Origin: Acanthornis magna
Taxonomy: Eukaryota > Chordata > Aves > Passeriformes > Acanthizidae
Direction: 5' to 3'
Assembly: GCA_036785705.1 (NCBI GenBank)
Contig: JAWUZG010000036.1
Location: 14,441,501-14,505,500 of the forward strand
Length of the DNA stretch: 64,000 nt
Position numbers and translations under genes: made by a program
In this document: in pieces, positions 36,383 to 47,760 of the stretch
How positions within the stretch are numbered: position 1 is the stretch's first letter
How the letters are laid out: every line of letters begins with the position of its first letter
Notes under the pieces: model-generated
Told to the model about the DNA's origin: nothing
Database searches by the model: none
What the model saw: only the letters and a program-made list of their open reading frames with translations

Positions 36383-37244
36383 TGTCTTGGGGTGATTTTA
36401 TGATGATACTCTATTCCTGATCGTCTGCTTTATGCCCAGAAATGGGTCCTGTAGCTTTAAGCTGAGTCCAGGCGAGGGGCAGGAGCCAGGGGAATTCTGT
36501 CACGGGCTGGGTTCAATCTCTCACTCCCAAGTGCTCAGCTTTGCAGAACAGGTGGGTTACATTCCTGCTTTTAGCTAGCTTGGTTCTTGCTAGCTGAGAC
36601 AAGAAGTTTTTTCTCTGGACTGCAATAGCAATGCCCCAACAGCTTCTGTGGTTTCTTCTAGAACAGTTCGACTTGTTTTGGTCCAATAATCAGACCATCA
36701 GAGGGAGCTGGTCAGCATGGACTGGCAGGGAAGCCACAGGGACACCCTATCCAGGCCCTGGACCTCAGGAGAAGCTGAGCTAGAAGAAGAAGAGACTCTA
36801 AAATCCACCAGATTTGTCTGCAATGAAGAGGAGACCAACAACATTGGAGTTCACCAGGTTCCTATCTGTTTTTCTCTTCCCTGAGCTGCTGCCTGGATTC
36901 TTCTTCCTCCCCTGAGAAAAAGGCTGTCCACCATTTTGTCCCTTCACTCCATGTGGCAAAATTTTTTTTCCCTTTCCTCTGGCATTTTGGGTTCTTTTGT
37001 TCTGCTGTGGGTGGGTGTGGGGGTGTGTGGAGGATAAAGTTCTGTGGTTCAATATCTAAGAGTTATTCATTTTCTCTCATGCTGTCCAGGCACCTTGTTT
37101 GTCAAATGTACAGGTTTTTTTCACTTTCAGCTACTAAAAATTCATTTTGTATCAGTGGGAAGGGATTGTTGAAACCCTTTTTTCTTTAGCAGAAATGTTC
37201 ATTCCAGAGCATTTTCTCCCAAAACGTGTCTCTAAACCGAGACA
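36383..37244 (+). mobile_element. Solitary LTR inserted in CR1
   Basis: Starts TGTCTTGGGGTGATTTTATG and ends CTAAACCGAGACA, giving imperfect inverted ends TGTCTTGG/CCGAGACA, 862 bp. The flanks CATGC (36,378-36,382) and CATGT (37,245-37,249) match at four of five bases, and removing the block restores CR1 collinearity with the copies at 15.4 and 63.6 kb. Orientation is set by analogy with the LTR at 34,801, which has similar ends. No internal retroviral genes are present. Confidence 0.88.
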
Positions 37245-39077
37245 CATGTCCTCTTGTCTTGTCACTGGTTTCCTGAGAAAAGAGGCCAACTCCAACATTG
37301 CTACACTCTCACACAGTTGTAGAGACTGATAAGGTCTCTCCTGAGCTTCCTCAGAGACAAAACACAGCTCCCTCAGCTGCTCCTCACAGCACTTGTGCTC
37401 CAGACCCTTCCCCAGCTCCGTTGCCCTTCTCTGGACTCGCTCCAGCCCCTCAATGTCTTTCTTGCACTCAGGGGCCCAGAACTGGACACAGCACTCGAGC
37501 TGTGGCCTCAGCAGTGCCCAGTCCAGGGGACAATCCCTGCCCTGCTCCTGCTGGCCACACCATTGCTGATCCAGGCCAGGATGCCATTGGCCTTCTTGGC
37601 CAGCTGGGCACAGTCTGGCTCATGTCCAGCTGCTGTCACCAGCACCCCCAGGGCCTTTTCCCCTGGGCACTTTCCAGCCACTCTGCCCCAGCCTGTGGCA
37701 CTGCCCGGGTTTGTTGTGACCCAAGGGCAGGACCAGCCCTGGGCCTTGTTGAACCTCACACCCTTGGCCTCAGCCCCTGATCCAGCCTGCCCAGATCCCT
37801 CTGCAGAGCCTTCCTGCCCTCCAGCAGATCAGCACTCCCACCCTGCTTGGTGTTGTCTCAAACTTCCTGAGGGTCCATTCAATCCGGATAGCAAACAGGA
37901 CTGATCCCAGTGCTGGATCTTGGGAACCCCACAAGTGACTGGCCACCAACCGAATGTAACTCCATTCACCACCACGCTGGACATGACCATTCTGGCAGTT
38001 TTTAACACAGTAGTCAGTGCACCTCTCCAAGCCATGACCAGCCAGTTTCTCCAGGAGAATGCCATGGGACACGTGTCAAAGCTTTGCCTAAGTCCAGGTA
38101 GGAAACATCCCCACAGACTTTCCACTAAGCAAGTCACCTGGTCATCAGTGGAGATCAGGTGCTCAGGCAGGACCTGTCTTTCACAAAGCCATGCTGGCTG
38201 GGCCTGATCTCTTGCTTGTCCTACATGCCTTGACTGTGATGGCACTCGAGATGATCTGTTCCATCACCTTCCCTAATACCAAGGTCAGGCTGACACACCT
38301 GTGCTTCCCTGGATCCTCCTTCTCACCTTTCTTGTAGATGTCACCACTGGCCAACCTCCAGTCACCTGAGACCTCCCTGCTTTATCAGGGCTGATGATAA
38401 ATCATGGAGAGCAGCTTGGTGAGCTCTTCTGTCCCCTCCCTCAGTACCCTTGCATGAATCCCATCTGGGACCATACACTTACGTGTGTCTAAATGTCTCA
38501 GCAGGTCACTAATTACTTCCTCCTGGGTTTCAGGGGGTCTTTTCTTCTCCCTGTCCCTGTCTACCAGCTCAAGGGACTGGTTGCCCTGAGGATCACTGGT
38601 CCTATGGTTATAGACTGAGGCAAAGAAGGCATTAAGTACCTCACCCTTTTTCTCATCTTTTGTGGGAATGTTCCCCTGTGCATACAATAACGGTGAGAGT
38701 TTTTCTTTGGCCCTCCTTTTTTGTTCAAGTATTTATAAAAACACTTTTCATTATCTTTCACAGCAGTGACCAGATGGAGTTCTAGCTGAGAGCTGACATT
38801 TCTAATTTTGTCTCTACGTGACTTAACAACATACCCGTACCCTTCCAGAGTTTCCTGCCCCTTTTTCCAAAGCTCATAAACCCTCCTTTTTTTCCTGAGT
38901 TCCTGTCAAATGCATTCACCCAGGTTGTTCTTCCTTGAGGGCTTGCCTTTTGGTACATGGGAATGGCCTGCTCCTGTACCCTTAAGATTCCATTCTTAAA
39001 GTATGTCCAAACTTCCTGGACCCCTTTGTTATTAAGGCCTATTTTCCAGGGGGCTCTCTGACCCAGTGGTCCTAATA
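37245..39077 (-). mobile_element. Long CR1 LINE copy
   Basis: The most complete CR1 of the window: with its 3' end at 36,153 it spans about 2.06 kb of element sequence. Order on the minus strand is ORF2 linker and RT N-terminus (39,077-38,385), RT core (38,380-37,770), thumb and 3' untranslated part. It is cut at about 39,077, where an LTR starts, and so lacks the endonuclease. Positions 37,401-37,598 are about 98% identical to the CR1 at 15,622-15,819. The ORF2 remains are described under the pseudogene entry. Confidence 0.95.
37770..39077 (-). pseudogene. CR1 ORF2 reverse-transcriptase remnant
   Basis: This is what remains of the CR1 ORF2 protein, the endonuclease and reverse transcriptase that copies the element. 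On the minus strand the linker is recognisable at 39,070-38,690. The frame 38,687-38,385 is open for 100 codons and holds the pre-RT segment (EVLNAFFASVYNHRT, then LDTRKCMVPDGIHARVLRE). Motif A survives as YLDLGKAL near 38,103-38,071. The segment corresponding to motif B follows (ALGSVLFAI). The catalytic box, where CR1s carry two adjacent aspartates, reads KFETTPSR at about 37,865-37,841 after a small indel. Frame changes near 38,690 and 38,080 also break it. It cannot encode an active enzyme. Confidence 0.88.
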
Positions 39078-39516
39078 GGCCAATAAAATACAATAATACA
39101 TTAATAATTATATTGAGAAAGAATGAGATGGAGAGAGGAATAAAACCCATGAGAAATAAGTGTTATACAATACAGTTGCTCACCACCAGGTGACTGATGA
39201 CCAACTCAACCCCTAGGGCAATCAGCAGCTCCCAGCTTCCTGTCCCCAATTTATATACTGGGCATTATGCTCTCTGGTATATAATATACATTCGGCCAGT
39301 TTAGGTCAGCGCTACTGGCCATGCTCCTTCCCAGAATCTTGTGCTCTCACTCTTGACAGCATAGGAAACGGAAAAGTCCTTCATTTAGGGTATGCAATAA
39401 TTAGAAGAACTAAACCATCAGTGTGTTATCAATATTATTCCCCTTCTAAATTCAAAATGCAGTGCTGCACCACCTACTAGGAAGAAAATTAACTCTATCC
39501 CAGCCAAAACCAGGAC
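39078..39516 (-). mobile_element. ERVL-like LTR, truncated
   Basis: The plus strand reads from AT-rich DNA with 'GAGAGAGGAATAAAACCCAT' through 'CAGTTGCTCACCACC', a TATA box (TTTATATACTGGGCA at 39,250-39,264, TATA on the minus strand), 'AACCATCAGTGTGTTATCAA' and 'CCCAGCCAAAACCAGGACG'. Its end at 39,516 has the final CA changed to CG. The other end is missing, cut near 39,078 against CR1. It belongs to the same family as the fragment at 35,800. Confidence 0.85.
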
Positions 39517-41439
39517 GTGGGAATACTCTAGGTGAGAAACCTGAATGTTTTCATGGTATTCTTACAGAACAGGTATGTAAAGGATGCTATGTCATGTCTG
39601 TTACAGCAAGGCCTGTAATCTACAGTCCAGCAAATGTTTTTAATGTAATACAGCCCTGCAACTCTGGTCTTTGATCTTTTGAGACAGTGACGTTTTGAAA
39701 TTCAAGTTGATTACTTTATATTTTATTATTCAAATACTATTTGTAAATTGTGATTTGGTATAAATGTAGTGAAATAAATTAGACATAGATTAATTACAAG
39801 GTTGTTGCAAATTATGGTGCTGAGAATGGGCTTTAGACTGACCAAAAGGTCAGAATTCTCAAGGGGTTTGGGTTCCAAAACTGAATTAATGACTCAGCTC
39901 ATTAATTCATATGGCAAATCAAAGGCCACTAACACTTGGATTACTGGATTTTTTCAGCTCTACAGGCATTAGAAATTAAATTGTTATGCAGTGTTTAAAT
40001 GTCCCATATCACAGTGGTTGCAGTTAAGCATCTTGAAAGGACATGGTGCTCACAGAGTAGGGATATTATCTTGGGTCCTCCCTGGGGATAGAACAATATC
40101 TTCTTGTGTCTGGCTAGAAGTCAATATCTATTTCATACTTCACTGATAAGCAGGGGCCACAGGAATACACAGGATACAGTTACTAATATTAGCTTGTCCT
40201 GACTTACAGGTGTGCAGGGACCACAGTGTGGCCCAGAGTAGTCAAAAGAGTGATCAGAAACTTGCTCCTCCTCATAATAGCACTGTTTTTGCTGCAGGCA
40301 CCTCTCTTGATGGCCTTCTAAATATCTGAATCTTAAGTCCACAGACTCATTCCTAGTCTTACTTCAGTTGCTCTGATTCCTAATTCATTTAATTTACATG
40401 ATTTGCATGACACAAAGAAACCATAATCTCTGAAAATCCCTTTTGATCACTCAAATGTGCCTAAGAAATGCTGAGGATTAGATGGGTTCTCAGTCTTCCT
40501 GATTATGAGTGTTAATGCCAACACAGAAACTCTATTCCCACAGTACTGTAGAAGAAATAAAATGTTTTTAAATGAACTTATCATTAACTCCCACCAGATA
40601 TTTACTCATAAAACAGTCCCTGATTCAAGAACATCTTTGAAGCTGACTCTTAAAAAGATGCAGCACATGAAGATCCAGAGCATTTCCTAGTACAACTATG
40701 AAATCTGAATCACAAATTACTTCCTTATGAGGGCTGTGATACTGTTTCTGTTGAAGTGTGTTTTACTGTTGGAGTGCAACCAGGATTTGATGGAAGGCAT
40801 TTATATAAACTTTCAAAACTGTTGTGTGGAATGCCCTGGAGGAAAGGCTAAAGGGAAGATCAAAAGAGCTACAAATAAGTTTCTGAAAGTGATCACTTCA
40901 GCTGATGCCTGTGACAAGGAGAGACTTGTCCGGAAGGGTTAGATCATAGACAGACACTTTTTATGGAACTGCTGGAAGCCATCTGCACAGGCAGAATCAG
41001 GCTAGAGCATCTTTCTGAACAGGATCAGCAAAAACAACATTGTAAGAGACACCACTAGTGCGAAGTCTAGCAATTTTTTTCCTGACCTCAGTCAGCTCAC
41101 ATATGGTGATACCTAGACAGTATTAGAAAAAAAATAAGATGCTTTGAAGGAGCACACATTTTCTATGTTCTCTGACATCTATGCTTCATGCCTCCATATA
41201 CCATTCGGTTAATAGCTACTGCCTTTGGAGTAGTAATGACCAATCCATCACCTCCACATGCTGCTTTTGTAACGACTCAGTGTTCGACAGTCATCTATAG
41301 TTGTTTATCATATTCTGACTGATTGGCTTACGCTCACCTTCAAGCATGAGTAATCTGATTCAGATAGCTCAAATCAAAAGTATGCATGTTCCTTTTTCCT
41401 GCTAAAACAGCCTGAACCCAAAAGAAAAACAGTCCAGGA

Positions 41440-41490
41440 AATAGCTAGAGATGCTAGCTATTGTTTATATAGCTAGCATCTCTAGCTATT
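41440..41490. repeat. Perfect 22-bp inverted repeat, 7-nt loop
   Basis: AATAGCTAGAGATGCTAGCT at 41,440-41,459 (plus AT) is exactly complementary to 41,469-41,490, with the spacer TGTTTAT at 41,462-41,468. Twenty-two pairs without mismatch in AT-rich DNA is unusual. Possible explanations are a palindrome made by template switching, a small foldback element, or an RNA hairpin; none is shown. Confidence 0.95.
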
Positions 41491-44412
41491 CAATGTTAAA
41501 TGGTAACTCACACAAGCCTGGAGAGCAAGCCAGGCCAAATCTCTGCAAAAGCGGAAGGGTGGCAGGAGAACAAACCTAATCTCACCACGGAAAGTATTTC
41601 ACACAGTCATTAAAAGCTATTTTTTTTCCATCCATATAAATAATCAATTGAGGAATGAATTAGGCTGTAACTCTTTTTTTGAGAAATCTGAAAAAGCAAT
41701 AATTGTCTTCAGCTCAATGTGCACCTTGAAATAATACTAATGAAATGTGATGTAGTTCATAAACTTTAATAAATGTACACAAATGTACAGTATCCCAGAT
41801 TGATGGGGTTGAAGGTCCTTAACTTCCATACATTTTATGGTCTCTGCCACCTTCGTAGGGAATTTTGTTTGTTCGTTCAGTTTTGTTGGTTAGAATTTTT
41901 TTAGAAAAGAATTCTTGTCTTAATAAAGTTGCTTTTGACTACAGAAATTTTCCTATCACAGTGTCTGTTTTAATCTCATGTTGGAATTGGAAGGCAGTAT
42001 CTTGAAGCCTCCACTGGAAATGCCAGGTGACATACTTCCCCCACCCCAGCCCATGCACCCACCCACAAAAAGTGTTTGGCTCACTGGTGACTCTGCCCAG
42101 GAGGAGAAGCAGCTTTCACACACAACAGCACTGTGGGGTGAAGGGGTCCTGCGCTGAGGAAAGCATGAGGATGCTGTAAACTGCGAGGAAAGGAATAACA
42201 ATTGAAGTTTGGAACCAAACAAGAGAAAAGGAAGGGCAACAAGGAAAGGAATGATTCCTTCACTTCATCACCTGACCTGAATCCTGACTGTTTACACTGG
42301 ATCTCTTCTGGCAGCATAGCATGAGACAACATCTTTCCTTCATGGTCTGGCCTTGGGTGGGCCAGGTGACAGGCTACCAGGGGCTAAGGTCCTTTGGGGC
42401 TCTAGCCACACCAGTCAGGGTATTGTACCTCAGCGAGGATGACCTTCAGAGCAAAAACATAGCAGAAAAGGGCACTCCATTAGAAAAGGAAGACCCATTA
42501 AAATGATAGATGAAGGAGTCTGCGATTCATTACAAAACTGCATGGGCAGTTAAGTACCACAGCTTTTAACTTAATGAATTATTTCCCTGTACTTAGCTAC
42601 TTTGGGCCAAACCTTCACCAGCTGATACAAGATCAAAGCTGTAGCAAACAGCTGATCCCTATGCAGTGTCTCTACAGCTTCAACTTGACATTTTGCAGTT
42701 TTTAAATAACAGCCATCCAAGTGTGAATAGCTTCTGCCTCAAAGTTTATAGCCAGCCATGCAGAACATCAGCAAGCGTGTTTTAAGCAATGAGTACTGCT
42801 TTGTATGATCCATTTATTCTCAGTGAGATAGAAATCAGAAAAGATGGTGTTTGCATGTGGCAGATTCAGCGTATCTGTCACAGCAGCTTGGCAGAGTGGT
42901 GGCTCGCTCATGTCAAGTCTTCCCTCAGGGTAAGAGGCTGGTTTGGCAGCAATGCTCAGACAAAGCCGCGTGCAGTGAGGAGTTGATTAATAAGCTACCT
43001 TGCTGAAAGTGGCAGCTCTGCTGCAAAATCTCATCCACATATAATCCCACCCTACAGAAAGAAATTTAATTTAGGAGTGTCAGTCTCATCCACTCATCCA
43101 TGATTCTAGTACCCCAGGGCTCAGTTATTCATTGAGAATGGCTGCAAAGGACAGGGAAACAAAATAGTCCACACTTCCAAAAAGTATCCAAGGCTAAAGA
43201 GGGACAAAATACATTTGGGTTCATCAGGTCTCTTGCTTGTTTGCAAACTACTCATAAAAACTAATTAAACAAACTACTTCCAAAGGAAAGCAACCAGTTT
43301 CATATCCCTGTTCCCTACTGAGAGGATCCAAACTTACCTTGTTTCCTGCTACAGACAATTCACCCACCTTCCTGTAGAAATAGCTACTCCCCCCACAGAC
43401 CCATCTACACATCTGTAGACACACCAGCATGCCTGTAGATATTAGTCCCAAGTGTTTGAGTTTAATATTTGCCATGCCCTTGCCTCCTAAACTCAGTCCC
43501 CATTGAGGATATACATCTCAGCACAGGACCAAGGAAGAAATAAGGTAGTGCTGGTGAGGGACAATGCAGAACTCAGAAAATCAGTGCAGAATTACACCCT
43601 GCAAGTGGCTGACTATGTCACCCCAGTCATGCTGTCACCTCAGTCTTGACACACAGCCCACCTGATTCAGCAAGTTTAAAGGTTTCTGTCTGTATGAGAA
43701 CAGTGGATGAGTCATTTCACAACAAAATACAGAACAACAGAGAATTTGGAAAAATAAGTAAAACCAAACCCAGAAAAGCTTGCCCTCAACAGCTTTTTTA
43801 TACACACTACTAAGTAGAAAGGTTTTCTGAAGTTTTGTCTTTCATTTAGAAACTCCCTCCTTGTTTTCTATTGTAGCCACAAGTTTCTATTGTACCTCTC
43901 TTTCTATGTTGCACAGACAAAAGTGAACTGCCTTATCAAATACAGTTAAAAAAACTTAATTCTGCTTTTAACACTGCTGTGGTTTTTGGGTTGCTGCATT
44001 AGGGTTAAGGGCAATCCACTCTCAAAACTTCATGCCACTTTACTGCACTGATTTAGTAATACATTTGCTAAAGTCACCATGAGTCAGAGTAGTTTTTCAA
44101 ATACAATGCTTTACAATGAAGCTTAATTTACTGGTATTTACAGCTGTGTTTTCTTGTGTTTTCTCAGGTACAATGGAGTAATTGTTGCTTCCAAAATTAA
44201 AAGTGAATTTAACAAAAAAAAATTTTGAATCACAGCTGTTGTTTCTACATACCATTTATTTAATCTTGACTTTTTGAACCAAATTCCAGGAAAGACTCAG
44301 TTAAAACATCATATTACTTTCCCAGAATTAAAAAGAAAATGTGTGCACCGCGTGTTTAATCTTAATCACTAGCATTCAGCTCTGAACACTGCAACAACAA
44401 TGGAAAATGCCA

Positions 44413-44537
44413 TTACAAGCTGAAAACTGATCAAGCTCTAAAAAGTAATAGTAGTATTAGTTTACAGTACAAAAGGTAAAGGCAAGCTGATTAACATTCT
44501 CTAAAAGTTAATTCCTCATTGTGTACCAACCAAGATC
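44413..44537 (+). repeat. Direct duplication, copy 1
   Basis: TTACAAGCTGAAAACTGATC starts a segment of roughly 125 bp that recurs at 45,392-45,513 in the same order: TCTAAAAA, 'AGTTTACAGT', 'CAAAA...TAAAGG', 'GATTAA', 'AAGT/CTAATTCCT' and 'GTGTA'. Divergence is moderate with small indels, so the duplication is old. Identity unknown. Confidence 0.75.
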
Positions 44538-44942
44538 AGTCAAACTAAGACAGTATTCTTGTGCCATCAGGGTCTTTTGGAGAACAAACTGATGTGCCCT
44601 TTACACCACTGAACTCCAAGTTCAGCACTCAGCAAAGAACAGTTTGGGTTTTGACAGCCCAGTCATAGCTTGCTGGGATATCTTCCCAGAGGAAGTCATA
44701 AAACAGCCTTTCAGCAATGTCAAGTGTACAAGCCATGGCACGTCCCAGAAATCTTCTTGATTGAGTCCCTTTTGTATGAACTAAGAGCTTGTTTTGATAT
44801 AACAATCCTTTACGTTTACACTTCTAGCATTAAGAAGTAGGAGGTATACTTCCACTAGCATGTGCGAGATACTGCCACAGCATTCCAATAAGTATATAAC
44901 AACTTCTACATAACATGACTTCCTGAGAGAGCACAGGAGAAA

Positions 44943-45015
44943 AATATATTTTTATCTATTATTTATATATTATTTATATATATTTATATATCATTTATAT
45001 ATTATTTATGTATTT
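44943..45015. repeat. AT-rich simple repeat (TATTTATA-like units)
   Basis: About 73 bp made of overlapping TTATTTATATA units, between the two copies of the direct duplication. Simple-sequence DNA prone to slippage. Confidence 0.9.
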
Positions 45016-45391
45016 CTCTGCTTCTGCTCTGCTTGGAACTGTCTTGGCAGCTTCAAGGCTCATAAAGTTCACCATCCACATCACAATTGTTCCTCAAATG
45101 CTTCAAGAGGGATGACGGACTTGTTCATTTTTCCTTTCTTTCATTTATACCTGAAAGAAGAGTAACATCTGACACCCTAAAAGTATTTTCCACCCCAGCA
45201 TCAGGCTAATATTTTCTCAATATCTAAGCAGGTAGAATACCAGTGGGATTAGTCAAGCACAGATATCCTAGGGACTTTAAAATGGCTGTACAATGTTCAT
45301 ATCCTGAGCAAAAGAATTTAATATTCAGCAACACACTGACAGTTTTTAGGAAGGAAAAATGGCCTTTTCTGTGAGAGCGCACAAGGTGTTG

Positions 45392-45513
45392 TTACAAGCT
45401 GAAAACTGATGAAGTTCTAAAAACTTCAGAAGGATTTGTGTAGTTTACAGTTCAAAAAATAAAGGTTAGTTGATTAAAATGATCTGAAAGCTAATTCCTT
45501 GTGTATCAACTGA
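45392..45513 (+). repeat. Direct duplication, copy 2
   Basis: TTACAAGCTGAAAACTGATG, followed by the same ordered blocks as 44,413-44,537, about 980 bp downstream. Upstream similarity may extend to an ATTCAGC...ACTG block in both places. Confidence 0.75.
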
Positions 45514-46499
45514 GATACAATGCTATCAAAGTTGAAAAGAAAGAAAGTATATACAAAGATAATAACGATGCTATTAGCATATAGCTTGGCTAGTTTCAAT
45601 CTGGCTTTCTAAATTAATTCAGTTTGTGTAATCACAGTCCTTACATGGCTTTATCCTTCTCCCTCTTTACTCTTTTCTGCAGTAATTGACCATTTTCAAG
45701 TTCATTTGAGACTAGAGAAAGATATCTGAAATTATTGACTTCACATTTATTCTGTGAAAAACAGTACCCACATAAAAAAGAAAAACCCAAATCTGTATTT
45801 CAGGGAGGGAAAGGTTATAAAACAAGCAGTGGCACACACTTGGCAGAAGCTGATGGCCACTCATCTAATAAGTATTGGCTCATAATAAGTAATCTGGCTC
45901 ATCAGAACACCTTCCTGCATCATCCCCGCACAACCTTCAGCATGTGCTGGCTTTTCCTGGAGAAGAGATCACAGCTGTGATGGGAGCCAGGCACTGGAAA
46001 AGAAAGTGCAAGGAAAATGGGGTGTACATTTAAGGAACTAGGCTCTGCTATTTTCTTCCTTATAAAGACAAAGTCAGAGACAAAAATACTCCTTCATTGC
46101 AGAAAATATAATCTTTAAATTTAAAAAAATATTGACATAGTCATTTTTGCAACAAATTCTACAACAGTTTCAATGAATGTTGATTCGTTTTAGAATGACA
46201 CAAAACAGACAGGCAACAGTATTTATCTTAAAAAGAATATTACTTTTAACTGCCAATGTCTACACTTCAAGTTTGGGTTGCATCAAGTGTATTAGTTAAA
46301 CAGTAATCAAATTAAATGTCACATATTTTAGAAGCAGAAGCTGTCATTAATGTTTTTTTACAAATGTCTTGGGAGCAATTAATAGTTTTGTTGCACTCAA
46401 AGTATCTTTTCAGGTGATATCAGCAACATAGACATACCTGAAATAATGCAAAAAAGGTAACAGCATTCAGGGTTCAACCTTCCCATTTCATAGGAATTT

Positions 46500-46655
46500 T
46501 TAAGTGCGCCCGTTCAGCCAGTTCCTTATTCTCCAAGTGGTCCATCCACCAGATTCCTGTTTCTTGAATTAGGGACAAGACTGTAATGTGGGGCAGTGAC
46601 AAAGGCTTTGCACAAGTCCAGGTAGCTCATGTCAGTGACTCTTCCCTTATCCACC
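46500..46655 (-). mobile_element. CR1 LINE RT fragment, left part of a split copy
   Basis: On the minus strand the sequence encodes the CR1 RT motif A as YLDLCKAF at about 46,626-46,596 and then the region leading to 'TGGTGGATGGACCACTTGG'. It stops at CCACC (46,651-46,655), where the LTR begins, and continues at 47,761. There is no 3' end nearby, so the copy is truncated on both sides. Confidence 0.85.
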
Positions 46656-47760
46656 TGTCATGGTTTGACCCTGGCCAAATGCCAGGCACTTATGACATCT
46701 GCCCTCTCTGCTCTCCCCTGCCACAGCTGGGCCGAGGACAGGAGAAAAAAAGAGTTAACACACACACACAAAGGGCTCATGAGTTGAGATAAGGAACCGG
46801 GAGAAGGCACATTGAGGGCAAAACAGGATGAAACTTAAAGTTGCGAAGTGATTTATTGTTAACAAAGTCAGAGGAGGCTAATGGGAACTAAAAATAAACT
46901 CTTACGACACCATTTCTCTGCTCACCCCCCCCTCCTTCCCACCAGCAGCACTGAGGGACAGGGTATGGCGGTTTGGTCCGTCCATCACCAAGATTTTCTT
47001 CCACTGCTCAGAGAGAGGAGACATCCTCTGCATAGCCATGGGTCCCTCCCATGGGAGACAGCTCTCCACTAACTCCTCCAGCATGAGTCCAAATCTCACG
47101 AACTGCATCCCGCCCAAATCTGCTGCAAAATGAGTCTCTCATCCATGGCGTGCAGACCCCCGAGGCCAGGCTGTTCCATCCCAGGAGCAAGGCCTTTCTC
47201 TCTCCTGCAAGGCCTTTGCAACTCTCAGTCTCTGGGACTCCCACTGGATCACAGCTTCCTGCAGGCATCCCCCTGCTCCTCTGACATGGACACCTCCCCA
47301 CAGGCTGTGGGTGGTTGTCTGCATCCCCCTGGACCCCATGGGCTACAGGGGGACCACCTGCTCCCCCATGGTCTTCACCACGGCTGGCAGAGAGTTTTCA
47401 GCTCCTGCACCTGGAGCAACTCCTCCCCCACCTTCTCCACTGACCTCGGTGTCTCTATGTCATTTTCCCTCACATATTTTTATCTCCTCCTCCTCCTCCT
47501 CCTTCCCTGGCTAAAAAGAAGTGTGTGCTCACATTGTTTTCATTTCTTCTTAAATATGTTCTCACAGAGGCATAACTAACATCTCTAACTGGCCCAGCCT
47601 TGGCCAGCAGCATGTCCATCATCTTCAGAGCCATCAGAGATTGGCTCTGCTGGACATGGTGAAAAACTTCCAGAACCTTCACACAGGACACACAGGAGCC
47701 ATCTTTGTGCCCCCCCCCACACCCCCACTACCAAAAACTGGACCAAGAAAAACCAACACA
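46656..47760 (-). mobile_element. Solitary LTR (four-copy family), one-unit copy, in CR1
   Basis: The plus strand reads TGTCATGGTTTGACCCTGG to AAAAACCAACACA, 1105 bp. It is flanked by the perfect 5-bp duplication CCACC (46,651-46,655 and 47,761-47,765). The AATAAA signal is at 46,857-46,852. Only one of the internal repeat units is present. The 27-codon leader frame has lost its ATG (ATA). The insertion split a CR1 RT fragment, which rejoins perfectly when LTR and one CCACC are removed. Confidence 0.95.

Larger units (their letters stand above)
39517..46499. other. Long unique AT-rich interval
   Basis: No recognisable gene or mobile element in about 7 kb. It holds the perfect hairpin at 41,440-41,490, the direct duplication at 44.4 and 45.4 kb and the AT repeat at 44,943-45,015. 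Open frames are all under 90 codons. Confidence 0.5.

Noticed and set aside
36953..37189. Plus-strand frame at the end of the 36.4-kb LTR
   Set aside because: It arises from T-rich and G-rich LTR sequence and has no protein-like pattern.
37298..37904. Two plus-strand frames of 160-169 codons
   Set aside because: They are antisense to the long CR1, a region low in stop codons on this strand. No independent domain was seen.
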